A stretch of DNA of 64,000 nucleotides from Lutimaribacter salitolerans (GTDB lineage: Bacteria > Pseudomonadota > Alphaproteobacteria > Rhodobacterales > Rhodobacteraceae), in the NCBI RefSeq assembly GCF_042677865.1, contig NZ_JBHUDD010000036.1:9393-73392 (forward strand). The letters are read 5' to 3'. Each line of letters opens with the position of its first letter. Within the stretch, counting starts at the first letter, position 1. Positions 26,623 through 35,578 of the stretch are shown here, piece after piece. A program made the position numbers and the translations under genes. Below the pieces are notes generated by a model. That model saw only the letters and a program-made list of their open reading frames with translations. It had not been told where the DNA came from and did no database searches.

Positions 26623-27618
26623 ATGACATGGCTTGCATCCTCGGTCATGGGCCGGCGCGGCGTCGCGCAGGCCCGTGAAGGGGCACATCATCAACTGACG
26701 GAAGACGCGCAAGGGCAGTTCCACTATGTCTATGGCCCCTACGCCAGCCCCGTGATGACGATCGCCCCAGGCGACGTGGTCGCGGTGGAAACGCTGGATG
26801 CCTTCGGCGGCGCGGTCAAGACCGAGGACGACCTGCCATCCAAAGTGCTGAACATGCCTTTCGTGAACCCGCAGAACGGCCCCATCGCCGTGACCGGCGC
26901 GAAAAAGGGCGATGTGCTGGCGGTGCATATCAAAAGCCTGCTGCCACGCGGGCCGCAGCCTGCGGGCACCACGGCGCTGATTCCCGATTTCGGCGGGCTT
27001 GTCGCAAGCAGCCTGACGCATCTGAACGCCCCCATCACCGAACGCGTCAAGAAGATGGAGGTGACCCCCGATGGCGTGAAATTCTCGGACCGGATCACCC
27101 TGCCCTACGAGCCCTTTGTGGGCACCATGGGCGTCAGCCCCGAGATCGAGGCGATCTCGTCGCTTGTGCCGGATTTCTACGGCGGCAACATGGACCTGCC
27201 CGATGTGGCCCCCGGCGCGGTGATCTATTTCCCGGTGCAGCGGGACGAGGCGTATTTCTATATCGGCGATTGCCACGGGCGGCAGGGCGATGGCGAGCTG
27301 TGCGGCGTGGCGGTGGAGATACCGGCCACGGTGACGGTGCAGATCGACCTGATCAAGGATTGGGCAATCCCCAGCGTGCGGCTGGAGACCGAGGATTTCA
27401 TCATGTCCGTCGGCAGCGCCCGCCCGATGGAAGACGCCGCACGCATGGCTTACCGCGACCTGATCCGCTGGATGGTCGAGGATTACGGGTTCGAGGAGTC
27501 CGAGGCCTATTTCCTGGCCACGCAGGCCGGAAAGATGCGCGTGGGCAACATGGTGGACCCCAAGTATTCGCTGGGCGCCTCGATGCTCAAGACCTACCTC
27601 GGCGGAACGGGAGACTGA
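26623..27618 (+). CDS. Acetamidase/formamidase family protein (FmdA/AmdA)
   Basis: Hydrolyses short amides such as formamide or acetamide to ammonia and the acid, in the cytoplasm. 331 residues from ATG 26623, with GGAAAGGGG upstream; the frame is open further upstream to 26512 but without family sequence. Seen: GPYASPVMTIAPGDVV, GPIAVTGAKKGDVLAVHI, GTMGVSPE and the metal-site region GDCHGRQGDGELCGVAVE (about 218-235), all diagnostic of the FmdA_AmdA family. Two-gene run with the SDR gene 4 bases later, and convergent with the amide-transport operon, which strongly suggests a shared substrate class. Confidence 0.9.
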   Translation: MTWLASSVMGRRGVAQAREGAHHQLTEDAQGQFHYVYGPYASPVMTIAPGDVVAVETLDAFGGAVKTEDDLPSKVLNMPFVNPQNGPIAVTGAKKGDVLAVHIKSLLPRGPQPAGTTALIPDFGGLVASSLTHLNAPITERVKKMEVTPDGVKFSDRITLPYEPFVGTMGVSPEIEAISSLVPDFYGGNMDLPDVAPGAVIYFPVQRDEAYFYIGDCHGRQGDGELCGVAVEIPATVTVQIDLIKDWAIPSVRLETEDFIMSVGSARPMEDAARMAYRDLIRWMVEDYGFEESEAYFLATQAGKMRVGNMVDPKYSLGASMLKTYLGGTGD

Positions 27619-27622
27619 AAAG

Positions 27623-28384
27623 ATGGATCTGGGATTGAAGGGCCTGCGCGTGCTGGTCACCGGCGGCACCAAGGGGATCGGCCTGCACTGTGCCGAGATT
27701 TTCGCCAGCGAAGGCGCGGCGGTCTCGGTCTGTGCACGCGACGCGAAAGGCGTGACCGCCACGACCGAAGCATTGAAGGACAAGGGCGCATCGGTCTTTG
27801 GCCGGGCGGTGGATGTGTCCAACGCCCATGCGCTGAAATCATGGGTGCAGGACAGCGCCGCCGCCTTGGGCGGCATCGACATCGTGGTGGCCAACGTGTC
27901 CGCGCTGGCCGTTGCGGATGATGAAGCCGCATGGCAGGCCGGATACGAGACGGACATGATGCATTCCGTCCGGCTGGTGAATGCCGCCATGCCGTGGCTG
28001 GAAAAATCCGATGCCGCCGCGATCACGCTGATCTCGTCCGTGTCGGGGCGCGAGGTCGATTTCACAGGGCCGGCCTATGGCGCGTTCAAGGCGGCGCTGG
28101 TGCATTATGCGCAAGGGCTTGCGATGAAGCTGGCCCCCAAGGGCATCCGCGCCAACACCGTGTCGCCGGGCAACACCTATTTCGAAGGCGGCATCTGGCA
28201 GTCGATCGAACAGAACAACCCCGATCTGTTCCGCGAGGCGCTGGCGATGAACCCGATGGGCCGCATGGCCCGGCCCGACGAAATCGCGCGCGGCGTGGTG
28301 TTCCTGTCCTCGCCCGCATCCGGTTTCACCAGCGGCACCAATCTGGTGATCGACGGCGCGCTGACCAAGGGCGTGCAGCTTTAA
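27623..28384 (+). CDS. Short-chain dehydrogenase/reductase (SDR)
   Basis: NAD(P)-dependent oxidoreductase, 253 residues. Seen: cofactor loop TGGTKGIG (13-20), a basic/aspartate cofactor-selectivity region CARD (37-40), NVS (usual NAG) at 91-93, catalytic S139 in LISSVSG, and Y152-x3-K156 in PAYGAFKAAL, then SPGNTYFEGG and a normal SDR C-terminus with GTNLVIDGALT. The NVS in place of NAG is a small deviation. GGGAGA lies upstream of ATG 27623. Its stop codon directly abuts the stop of the convergent monooxygenase gene with no base between. Substrate unknown. Confidence 0.9.
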   Translation: MDLGLKGLRVLVTGGTKGIGLHCAEIFASEGAAVSVCARDAKGVTATTEALKDKGASVFGRAVDVSNAHALKSWVQDSAAALGGIDIVVANVSALAVADDEAAWQAGYETDMMHSVRLVNAAMPWLEKSDAAAITLISSVSGREVDFTGPAYGAFKAALVHYAQGLAMKLAPKGIRANTVSPGNTYFEGGIWQSIEQNNPDLFREALAMNPMGRMARPDEIARGVVFLSSPASGFTSGTNLVIDGALTKGVQL

Positions 28385-28681
28385 CTAGAGCTCGAATGCT
28401 TCCGGCCCTGTCACCACGGTGGCAGTGCCATCCAGCAGATCACCCGCCTCGGCAAAGAAGCCTTGTGATCCGGCCCCGTTGTTATGGCGGTCCATCGCGG
28501 CACGGTCGGTGAACCGCTCGTGCGTGACAAAGACGCAAGGATCGTCGGCGGATCGGGTGACAAAGAAGCCGATGGTCTCGGGTTCATGCGCGCGCACATA
28601 CGCCCCGACCTTGAGCAGTGCCGCCTTCACGGCCTCTTCCTGCCCCGGTTTGGCACGCAGGATCGCAGTCAGGGTGAACAT
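28385..28681 (-). CDS. Antibiotic biosynthesis monooxygenase (ABM) domain protein
   Basis: 98-residue single ferredoxin-like domain of the YgiN/quinol-monooxygenase type: FTLTAILRAKPGQEEAVKAALLKV at the N-terminus, ETIGFFVTRSADDPCVFVTHERFTDRAAMDRHN in the centre. Members are dimeric, cofactor-free and act on quinol-like or small aromatic compounds, or have no known substrate. AAAGGA precedes ATG 28681. Last gene of the minus-strand amide operon, 19 bases after the acyl-CoA synthetase gene. Confidence 0.8.
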   Translation of the reverse strand: MFTLTAILRAKPGQEEAVKAALLKVGAYVRAHEPETIGFFVTRSADDPCVFVTHERFTDRAAMDRHNNGAGSQGFFAEAGDLLDGTATVVTGPEAFEL

Positions 28682-28700
28682 CGGCAGCGTCCTTTCCGGT

Positions 28701-30413
28701 TCATTCCGTCAGCCCCAGGTCGGTCATCATCGCCTCGCGCATCACGAATTTCTGCGGCTTGCCGGTGGCGGTCATCGGCATCTCGGCCACGAAACGGATG
28801 TGGCGCGGTATCTTGTAATGGGCGATCTTGCCCTTGCACCAGTCGCGCAAGGCGTCGGCCGTCATCTGCGCTCCGGGCCGCAGGATCGCCCACATCGCCA
28901 CCTCCTCTCCGTATTTCGGATCGGGCAGGCCAAAGACCTGCGCCTGCGCGATGTCGGGGTGGGTGGTCAGGAATTCCTCAACCTCGGCGGGATAGATATT
29001 CTCGCCACCCCGGATCAGCATATCCTTGGACCGGCCCGTGATCCGGCAATAGCCCTGCGCATCAATGGTGGCCAGGTCGCCGGTGTGCATCCATCCACCA
29101 CGCAGGGCCTCGGCGGTGCGGTCGGGGTCGTTCCAGTAGCCTTTCATCACCAGATAACCGCGTGTCAGCAATTCGCCCTGCTGACCAACCGGCAGGGTGC
29201 GCCCCTGGTCATCGACAACCTTGCATTCGACATGGGGCTGGATGCGCCCGACGGTCGACACGCGCCGGTCCACCGGATCATCCACCGCCGACTGGAACGA
29301 GATCGGGCTGGTTTCCGTCATGCCATAGCCGATGGTGATCTGGTCGCAGTGCATCCTTTCGATCACCCGGCGCATCAGCGGTTCGGGGCACGGTGCGCCC
29401 GCCATGATGCCGGTGCGCAAGGAGCGCATGTCGAAGCTTTGAAATTCCGGGTGATCCAGCATCGCCTGAAACATCGTCGGCACGCCATGCAGGGCGGCGC
29501 AACCCTCGGCGTCGATGGCGGCAAGGGTGTCGCGGGCATCGAAGGCCTCGCCGGGGATGACTATGCGCGCGCCATAGGCACAGGCCGCCAGATTGCCCAG
29601 CACCATGCCGAAACAGTGATAGAACGGCACCGGGATGCACAGCCCCTCGCCCGGTTGCAGGCGCATGCAACGGGCGGTCGAAATCGCATTGTTCACGATG
29701 TTGCGGTGGCTGAGGGTGGCTCCCTTGGGGGCGCCCGTGGTGCCGCTGGTAAACTGGATGTTGATTGCATCATCGGGGTGCAGGCTGGCACTGATCGCGT
29801 CCAGCCGGGTGCGCACCGCGCGGTTGCCCCGCTCCATCAGGTCTTCGAATGCCAGCGCCCCGGCGCGCGGGTTTGGCCCAAGCTGCACCACCGCGCGCAG
29901 CGACGGCAGGCGCGCGGCACGCAACCGGCCCGGCGGGCAGGTCGCCATTTCGGGGGCCAGTTCGGTCAGCATCGCCATGTAGTCCGACGATTTGAACTGT
30001 GGCGCGACGATCAGCGCCGAGACACCGACCTTGTTCAGCGCATAGTCCAGCTCGGACGTGCGATAGGCCGGGTTGATGTTCACAAGGATCGCGCCGATCC
30101 GGGCCGTGGCAAACTGCGCCAGCAGCCATTCGGGCCGGTTGGGCGCCCAGATGCCCACGCGGTCGCCCTTGTAGACCCCGATCGACAGCAGCCCCGCCGC
30201 CAACCGGTCGATCAGGCGGGCAAACTCGGCATAGCTCCATCGATCGCCGGTCTGCCGGAACACTGCCGCCGTGCGCGTGCCGTGACGGCGGACAACTTCG
30301 GCCAGAAAACCCGGGATCGTCGCATCAATCAACGGACGGTCGGTGGATCCCGCCACGTGCGACAGCCCGTTTGCGGGGCGGATGCCCGGCCGCGATGTGA
30401 TCCTTGCCGACAT
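28701..30413 (-). CDS. AMP-forming acyl-CoA synthetase
   Basis: Activates a carboxylic acid to its CoA thioester via an acyl-adenylate. 570 residues, normal for medium-chain/aryl acyl-CoA ligases. Seen: P-loop FTSGTTGAPKG (221-231), PFYHCFGM, A5 motif YGMTETSP (363-370), GELLTRGYLVMKGYW, TGDLATID and the hinge region ITGRSKDMLIRGGENIYP, and the A10 lysine in MTATGKPQKFVMRE. Start is 15 bases after the LivF-amidase gene; GAGGGGG precedes ATG 30413. In this operon it could trap the acid released by the amidase as a CoA ester. Confidence 0.9.
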   Translation of the reverse strand: MSARITSRPGIRPANGLSHVAGSTDRPLIDATIPGFLAEVVRRHGTRTAAVFRQTGDRWSYAEFARLIDRLAAGLLSIGVYKGDRVGIWAPNRPEWLLAQFATARIGAILVNINPAYRTSELDYALNKVGVSALIVAPQFKSSDYMAMLTELAPEMATCPPGRLRAARLPSLRAVVQLGPNPRAGALAFEDLMERGNRAVRTRLDAISASLHPDDAINIQFTSGTTGAPKGATLSHRNIVNNAISTARCMRLQPGEGLCIPVPFYHCFGMVLGNLAACAYGARIVIPGEAFDARDTLAAIDAEGCAALHGVPTMFQAMLDHPEFQSFDMRSLRTGIMAGAPCPEPLMRRVIERMHCDQITIGYGMTETSPISFQSAVDDPVDRRVSTVGRIQPHVECKVVDDQGRTLPVGQQGELLTRGYLVMKGYWNDPDRTAEALRGGWMHTGDLATIDAQGYCRITGRSKDMLIRGGENIYPAEVEEFLTTHPDIAQAQVFGLPDPKYGEEVAMWAILRPGAQMTADALRDWCKGKIAHYKIPRHIRFVAEMPMTATGKPQKFVMREAMMTDLGLTE

Positions 30414-30428
30414 GCCCCCTCGCCTTCC

Positions 30429-32828
30429 CTACATCGTCCGCCAGTCGCCTGCCTGTTCGAACGCGCCCGCCGCCCGGTAGATCGTGCTTTCGTCATACCG
30501 CCGTCCGATCAGTTGCAAACCGATGGGCAGGCCGTCGGACATCCCGCAGGGGATCGACATGGCCGGATGGCCCGTCACGTCAAAGGGCGATGTGTTGGGC
30601 AGCATCTCGAACGCGCGCTGCGTCCACAGCGCAAGTGGGCTGTCGGCGGGCGGCAGCGGCGTGGCCTTCATCGGGGTGGTGGGCATCAGCAGCAGGTCAT
30701 AGGATGCCAGCACCTTGTTGTATTCCTCGCGCAGTTGCCGGGCCAGGTTCTGCGCCTTGGCGTAATACCGCCCGCGCGTGTGTTTCAGGTGATACTGCCC
30801 AACGAACATCGAGATCTTGAGCGTATCCGACAACTCGTCCGCGCGGCTGCGCCAGTTGGAATGATGATCCAGCAACGACGTTGTATACAGCCCCTCCCAC
30901 CCGGTGCCAAAGCCGTTGCCCAGCATCATCTGGTTGGTCAGCCCCTCAAGCCCGATGGGGGTCCAGATCGCCGGGCCGTGCAGGTGCCAGGGGATCGAGA
31001 TGTCATCGACGGCGGCCCCCAGACGGCGGAACATCTCGGCCCCCGCCCGCACCGAAGCATCGACATCCGCCTCGGATTGCGGATGGCCGAAACCCTCCTT
31101 GACCACCCCGATCCGCAGGCCCGAAACACCCCGGTTGACCGCAGCGGTGTATTTGTCGGTCACCACATCATACTGGCGCGGATCCAGCCCGTCGGCGCCC
31201 GCAATCACCTCAAGCATCAGGGCGTTGTCCATCACGGTCTGGGTCATCGGGCCCGCGTGGTCGATGGTGTTCTCGATCGGCATGATGCCGGAATAGGGCA
31301 CAAGCCCATGCGTGCCCTTCATCCCGTAGACGCCACAGAACGAGGCCGGCATGCGGATCGAGCCGCCCTGATCGCCACCGATGGCCATATCCACCAGCCC
31401 CGCCCCCACCAGCGCGCCCGACCCCGAGGATGAGCCGCCCGCCGAAAACCCGTGCTTGTGCGGGTTGTGCACTGGCCCGGTGGCATTGGTGTGGCTGCCG
31501 CCGGACAGGCAGAAGTACTCGCAATGCGCCTTGCCCACGATGGTGGCCCCCGCATCCAGCAGCCGGGTGACGACCGTGGCATCCAGATCGGGGGTATACC
31601 CCTTGAGCGTGGCCGCGCCGTTCATCATCGGCACACCGGCAAGGCAGACGTTGTCCTTGAGCGCAACGGTCCGCCCCAGCAGCGGGCCGCGCGGCGCGCC
31701 CTTGATTTCGGTTTTCACATACCAGGCGTTCATCGGGTTTTCTTCGGTCGTGGGCCGGTGACCCGAGGTGCGCGGATAGAGCACCGGCGGCAGGTAGTCG
31801 GGCAGTGAATCCACGATGTCATAGGCATCCAGCGTGCCCTGCATCACGTCCAGAAACTCCTGCACGCGGGCGTCGGACATGTTCATGCCCAGCTCGGAAA
31901 CGATGTCTTTCATCTGCGAATGGGTGGGGCGCTGGACGGTCATGTAGGACATCCTTTCTTGCAACGGTGCCGGTGCGGCGGACCTTGGGTCTTGTTTCGG
32001 CATGGGGCCGTTTGCGGCACTGGCCGGGGCCCTGGGGGCGGCCTGGGCGGCCGGTGGCCTGTCGGTCTTGAGCGCGGCCACGACATTTGGCATCGGCTTC
32101 GCCGCGCCACCACTGCCCGCACCAAAGCCGGTGAATTCCTCGATCAGGGCGGGGTCTGCGGCCTCGGAGCCCGACACCTCGCCCATGATGCGGCCCTTCT
32201 GGATCAGCAGCACGCGATCCGACAGCGCGGTGATGAAATCAAGGCTCTGTTCGACCAGCACGATGCTGACGCCCTCGCGGCGGTTCAGCTCTTTCAGCAG
32301 GTCGATGATCTCGTCGATGATCGAGGGCTGGATGCCCTCGGTCGGCTCGTCCAGCAGGATCAGGTCAGGCTCGGACACCAGACAACGGGCCAGCGCCAGC
32401 AACTGCTGCTCGCCGCCCGACAGCGCCCCGCCGTCACGATCCAGCAGGCGTTCCAGACGCGGGAAATCCGCCATCACGCGGTCGATCGCCGCGTCCTCGT
32501 CCAGATCATGCGCGGCGACACCCATGCGCAGATTGTCACGCACGCTGAGGGTGGGAAAGATCCCCCTGCCCTGCGGCACATAGCCGACGCCAAGCTGCGC
32601 CCGGCCCGATGACCGCAGCCGACCCATGTCCTGCCCGTCGAACATCATGCTGCCGCCAGATGCCGGGATAATGCCCATCAGGGTTTTCAACAGGGTCGAT
32701 TTTCCCATGCCGTTGTGGCCCAGCACGCCCAGGATCTCGCCCTCGGAGACGCTCAGGTCGATCCCGTGCAGCACCGGCACCCGGCCATAGCCCGCGCGCA
32801 GGCCCGATACTTTCAAAAGCGTGCTCAT
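30429..32828 (-). CDS. LivF-type ABC ATPase fused to an amidase (amidase-signature family)
   Basis: One 799-residue reading frame with two complete enzymes. Residues 1-235: UrtE/LivF-like ATPase with Walker A GHNGMGKST (37-45), YVPQGRGIFPTLSV, signature LSGGE (136-140), Walker B LILLDE (156-161) and LVEQ. Residues 237-295: a proline/alanine-rich linker (PPAAQAAPRAPASAANGP). Residues about 296-799: amidase with catalytic lysine K391 (VALKDNV), cis-serine S466 in GGSSSGSG and nucleophile S490 in GGDQGGSIRMPAS; the 24-residue serine spacing matches FAAH-type amidases. No stop, SD or frameshift sign lies at the junction. The start overlaps the LivG-type gene by four bases. It would couple import of an amide to its hydrolysis at the inner face of the membrane. 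Confidence 0.92.
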   Translation of the reverse strand: MSTLLKVSGLRAGYGRVPVLHGIDLSVSEGEILGVLGHNGMGKSTLLKTLMGIIPASGGSMMFDGQDMGRLRSSGRAQLGVGYVPQGRGIFPTLSVRDNLRMGVAAHDLDEDAAIDRVMADFPRLERLLDRDGGALSGGEQQLLALARCLVSEPDLILLDEPTEGIQPSIIDEIIDLLKELNRREGVSIVLVEQSLDFITALSDRVLLIQKGRIMGEVSGSEAADPALIEEFTGFGAGSGGAAKPMPNVVAALKTDRPPAAQAAPRAPASAANGPMPKQDPRSAAPAPLQERMSYMTVQRPTHSQMKDIVSELGMNMSDARVQEFLDVMQGTLDAYDIVDSLPDYLPPVLYPRTSGHRPTTEENPMNAWYVKTEIKGAPRGPLLGRTVALKDNVCLAGVPMMNGAATLKGYTPDLDATVVTRLLDAGATIVGKAHCEYFCLSGGSHTNATGPVHNPHKHGFSAGGSSSGSGALVGAGLVDMAIGGDQGGSIRMPASFCGVYGMKGTHGLVPYSGIMPIENTIDHAGPMTQTVMDNALMLEVIAGADGLDPRQYDVVTDKYTAAVNRGVSGLRIGVVKEGFGHPQSEADVDASVRAGAEMFRRLGAAVDDISIPWHLHGPAIWTPIGLEGLTNQMMLGNGFGTGWEGLYTTSLLDHHSNWRSRADELSDTLKISMFVGQYHLKHTRGRYYAKAQNLARQLREEYNKVLASYDLLLMPTTPMKATPLPPADSPLALWTQRAFEMLPNTSPFDVTGHPAMSIPCGMSDGLPIGLQLIGRRYDESTIYRAAGAFEQAGDWRTM

Positions 32829-33553
32829 GCGCGATGCCCCAGGTAAACTTCGCGCGCGCGCTTGTCCGCCGAAATGGCGTCCATCGTGTCCTCCATCAGG
32901 ATGCCGCCTTCGTGGAACAGCGTGACTGTCTGCGAAATCATGCGGATGAACTGCATGTCATGCTCCACCACGATCAGGGCCGAGGTCTTGTTGATCTCTT
33001 CGATCAGCTCGGCGGTGCGGAACGTTTCCTCGTGCGTCATGCCGGCAGCGGGTTCATCCAGCAGCACCAGCCACGGTTCCGCCGCGACGACCATGCCAAG
33101 TTCGACCCACTGGCGCTGCCCGTGGGCCAGACGGCCCAGTTGCATCCGGCGGATGTCGCCCAGGCGCAGCCGCTCGATCGTTTCGGCGGTGACGCTGCGC
33201 GCGCGGCGGTCGTCATGCCAGCGGCGGGCAGACACCCAGATGTTTTCCTCGGCGCTCAGACCGTCAAAGACGTTTGGCACCTGCGTCTTGATGCCCACGC
33301 CCAGGCTGGCGACCTGAAACGGCTCGGCCCCGGTCATGGCCTGTCCCCGGATCATCACCTCGCCCGCCGTGGGGGTCAGCTGCCCGGTGAGGCATTTGAA
33401 GAATGTCGACTTGCCCGCCCCGTTCGGCCCGATCAGGCAGCGCAATTCGCGGTCGAACAGGGTGAAATCCACCTGATCCACCGCCCGCACGCCGCCGAAA
33501 TGCATGCACAGGCCCCGGGTTTCGACAACCACATCTCCGCGTTGGCGGCTCAT
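32825..33553 (-). CDS. Urea/amide-type ABC importer ATPase (UrtD/LivG-like)
   Basis: 242 residues. Seen: Walker A GPNGAGKST (42-50), PNVFDGLSAEENIWV, an atypical signature LAHGQRQWVELGM (the LSHGQ form used by UrtD-type ATPases), Walker B WLVLLDEPAAGM and VVEHDMQFIR. The UrtD-like signature supports a urea- or amide-type substrate over branched-chain amino acids. Four-base overlaps with the permease gene upstream and the fusion gene downstream. Confidence 0.9.
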   Translation of the reverse strand: MSRQRGDVVVETRGLCMHFGGVRAVDQVDFTLFDRELRCLIGPNGAGKSTFFKCLTGQLTPTAGEVMIRGQAMTGAEPFQVASLGVGIKTQVPNVFDGLSAEENIWVSARRWHDDRRARSVTAETIERLRLGDIRRMQLGRLAHGQRQWVELGMVVAAEPWLVLLDEPAAGMTHEETFRTAELIEEINKTSALIVVEHDMQFIRMISQTVTLFHEGGILMEDTMDAISADKRAREVYLGHRA

Positions 33554-34593
33554 TCCGTGCCCTCCGCTCTGGCGGCCCGACGGCGGCGCGTGCGCGTCGG
33601 GTTTTTTTTGCGGCGCGCGTTTACCCAGTCGATCACCGTGGGCGCGACGCCCTTGGGCACCAGCAGCACGAACACGATCAGGATCGCGCCCAGCACCAGG
33701 TTGTTGTTGAACAGGCTTTGCCCGCCCAGGGCCGAAGTCAGGTAGAACAGCGCAAAGGTCGCCCCGATCGGACCGATCAGCGTGCCGCGCCCGCCGACGA
33801 TCACCCAGATGATCGTCAGCGCAGCGTTGTACAGGCTGAACACATCCGGCGTGATCCGCCCCACCCCGTTGCAGAACAGCACGCCCCCGATGGCGGCGAT
33901 GCCTGCCCCGATGGTGAAGATGCCCAGCTTGTAAAGGCGCGAGTCATAGCCCAGCAGTTCCGCACGCAGCTCGTTTTCACGGATGGCGACGCAGACGCGC
34001 CCGAACTTGGTGTTCACCAGCCAGCCGGTGAAAAGGTAACACAGGATCAGCGCGGCCATCGCGACGTAGAACACATGCTCGGGGAACAGAAAGCTGCGCG
34101 CGTCCCACGGCAGGTTGATGGGCGGTGATGACACCCCGTTGAATCCGCCCAGCAGCGCATTGCCGATCTTGTACTCCGGCCCCGAGGTGCGGCGGATCAG
34201 CGAAAAGAAGATCAGCGTCACGGTCAGGGTGATCACGCCCAGATATACATCCGACACCCGCCCGAAAAAGATGAAATACCCCAGCGCGGCGGCAAAGGCC
34301 GAGGTGACCAGCACCGCCATCAGGATCGCCCAGGTCGAGCCACCGAAATTGATGGCCGAGATCGTGTAGACATAGGCCCCCAACCCGAAGAACGCGACCT
34401 GACCAAAGCACAGGATACCGCCATAGCCCCAGACCAGCGCGAGGCTGAGCGCCAGCACCGCAAGTGCTATGGCCGTTGTCAGGTTGATGATGGTGAACAG
34501 TTGCAGCACCTGGGGTGCGGCGAACATGAACACCACGCCCAGCAGGGCATAAACAAAGGTGGGGCGCATCTGGCGCAACATGCCGCCGTTCAT
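33550..34593 (-). CDS. Urea/amide-type ABC importer permease (UrtC/LivM-like)
   Basis: 347 residues, about ten membrane helices, with LSLALVWGYGGILCFGQVAFFGLGAYVY (LivM signature, about 48-75), the EAA-like loop FGRVCVAIRENELRAELLGYDSRLYK and IWVIVGGRGTLIGPIGATF. The tail after the last helix is short and very basic (NARRKKNPTRTRRRRAAR broken by acidic end), facing the cytoplasm. Overlaps its neighbours by four bases. Confidence 0.9.
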   Translation of the reverse strand: MNGGMLRQMRPTFVYALLGVVFMFAAPQVLQLFTIINLTTAIALAVLALSLALVWGYGGILCFGQVAFFGLGAYVYTISAINFGGSTWAILMAVLVTSAFAAALGYFIFFGRVSDVYLGVITLTVTLIFFSLIRRTSGPEYKIGNALLGGFNGVSSPPINLPWDARSFLFPEHVFYVAMAALILCYLFTGWLVNTKFGRVCVAIRENELRAELLGYDSRLYKLGIFTIGAGIAAIGGVLFCNGVGRITPDVFSLYNAALTIIWVIVGGRGTLIGPIGATFALFYLTSALGGQSLFNNNLVLGAILIVFVLLVPKGVAPTVIDWVNARRKKNPTRTRRRRAARAEGTE

Positions 34594-35459
34594 AGCGATT
34601 TCCGGAAAAAGCGGCCGGTGATCCCGCGCGGCATCAGGCGCAGCAACACGATGGCGGCCAGCAGCAGCGCGATCTCGCCAAAGGTCGATCCCGCGATGAA
34701 CGAGAATATGCCGTTCAGCCCGCCCAGCAGCACCGACCCCGCGGCAGTGCCCGCAAGGATGGCCGATCCGCCCGAGATGACGGTGATGAAGGCCTTGGCG
34801 ATATACGTGGCCCCGATCGTGGGCAGCACCCCGGTCATCGGTGCCAGCAACCCGCCTGCAAGGCCGGATACAGCGGCCCCCAGACCAAAGGTGATCATGT
34901 AGATGCGGCTGGTGGACACGCCCAGCGACGAGGCCATTTCGGCATTCTGCATCGTGCCGCGCGCCAGCAGGCCCAGCTTGGTAAAGCGCAGCGTCAGCCA
35001 GACCGCGAACAGCAGCGCGATGGTGATCCCGATCAGGAACAGCTCATACCCCGAGGCGGAATAGTCACCGAACCGCAGGACGCCAAGCGGCGGCGAGACG
35101 GTGGTGGCGGTCGACGCGCCAAAGATCGAGGTGACAATCCCCACCAGCAGCAGCGACAGCCCCCAGGTGGCCAGCAGCGTGTCGACCATCCGGCCATAGA
35201 GCCAGCGGATCAGCAGCCGTTCGACGATCACGCCGATGATGCCCACGACCAGCGGCGCAAGGATCAGCATCGCAACCCAGATATTCACCCCGGCATTGGT
35301 CGCCACGACGACCGTGTAGCCGCCCAGCATCAGAAATTCGCCATGCGCAAGGTTGATCACCCGCATCATGCCAAAGATGATCGCAAGACCAAGGCTGATC
35401 AGGGCCAGGTTCGCGATGACATAGGCCAGTTGCAGGCCGATCGCAGCCACGAGATCCAA
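34590..35459 (-). CDS. Urea/amide-type ABC importer permease (UrtB/LivH-like)
   Basis: 289 residues with about eight membrane helices; LGLAIIFGMMRVINLAHGEFLMLGGYTV near residues 22-49 is the LivH signature, and ARGTMQNAEMASSLGVSTSRIYMITFGLGAAVSGLAGG is the EAA loop region. Second gene of the importer operon, separated from the binding-protein gene by 119 bases that hold an imperfect GC-rich stem-loop. Confidence 0.9.
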   Translation of the reverse strand: MDLVAAIGLQLAYVIANLALISLGLAIIFGMMRVINLAHGEFLMLGGYTVVVATNAGVNIWVAMLILAPLVVGIIGVIVERLLIRWLYGRMVDTLLATWGLSLLLVGIVTSIFGASTATTVSPPLGVLRFGDYSASGYELFLIGITIALLFAVWLTLRFTKLGLLARGTMQNAEMASSLGVSTSRIYMITFGLGAAVSGLAGGLLAPMTGVLPTIGATYIAKAFITVISGGSAILAGTAAGSVLLGGLNGIFSFIAGSTFGEIALLLAAIVLLRLMPRGITGRFFRKSL

Positions 35460-35527
35460 GGGGCTCTCCGTCTCTGTCTGGATCGCGGTGGTGCGGAGGG
35501 CACGCGGCCGCGGTATACTTCAGGGGT

Positions 35528-35554
35528 GCGCCGGGATCACATGACCCCGGGCGC
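35528..35554 (-). terminator. Imperfect stem-loop between binding-protein and permease genes
   Basis: GCGCCGGG (35528-35535) faces CCCGGGCGC (35546-35554), pairing with a single bulged base around a ten-base loop. It follows the binding-protein stop codon in the minus-strand transcript and has no U tract after it, so a stabilising or partial-attenuation role is more likely than full termination. Confidence 0.45.
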
Positions 35555-35578
35555 GTATCGTTCAGGACGGCAGGCCGG

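Noticed and set aside
28419..31433. 1004-codon plus-strand open frame opposite the acyl-CoA synthetase and amidase genes
   Set aside because: Antisense of clear enzymes with catalytic motifs on the other strand; no family features of its own.
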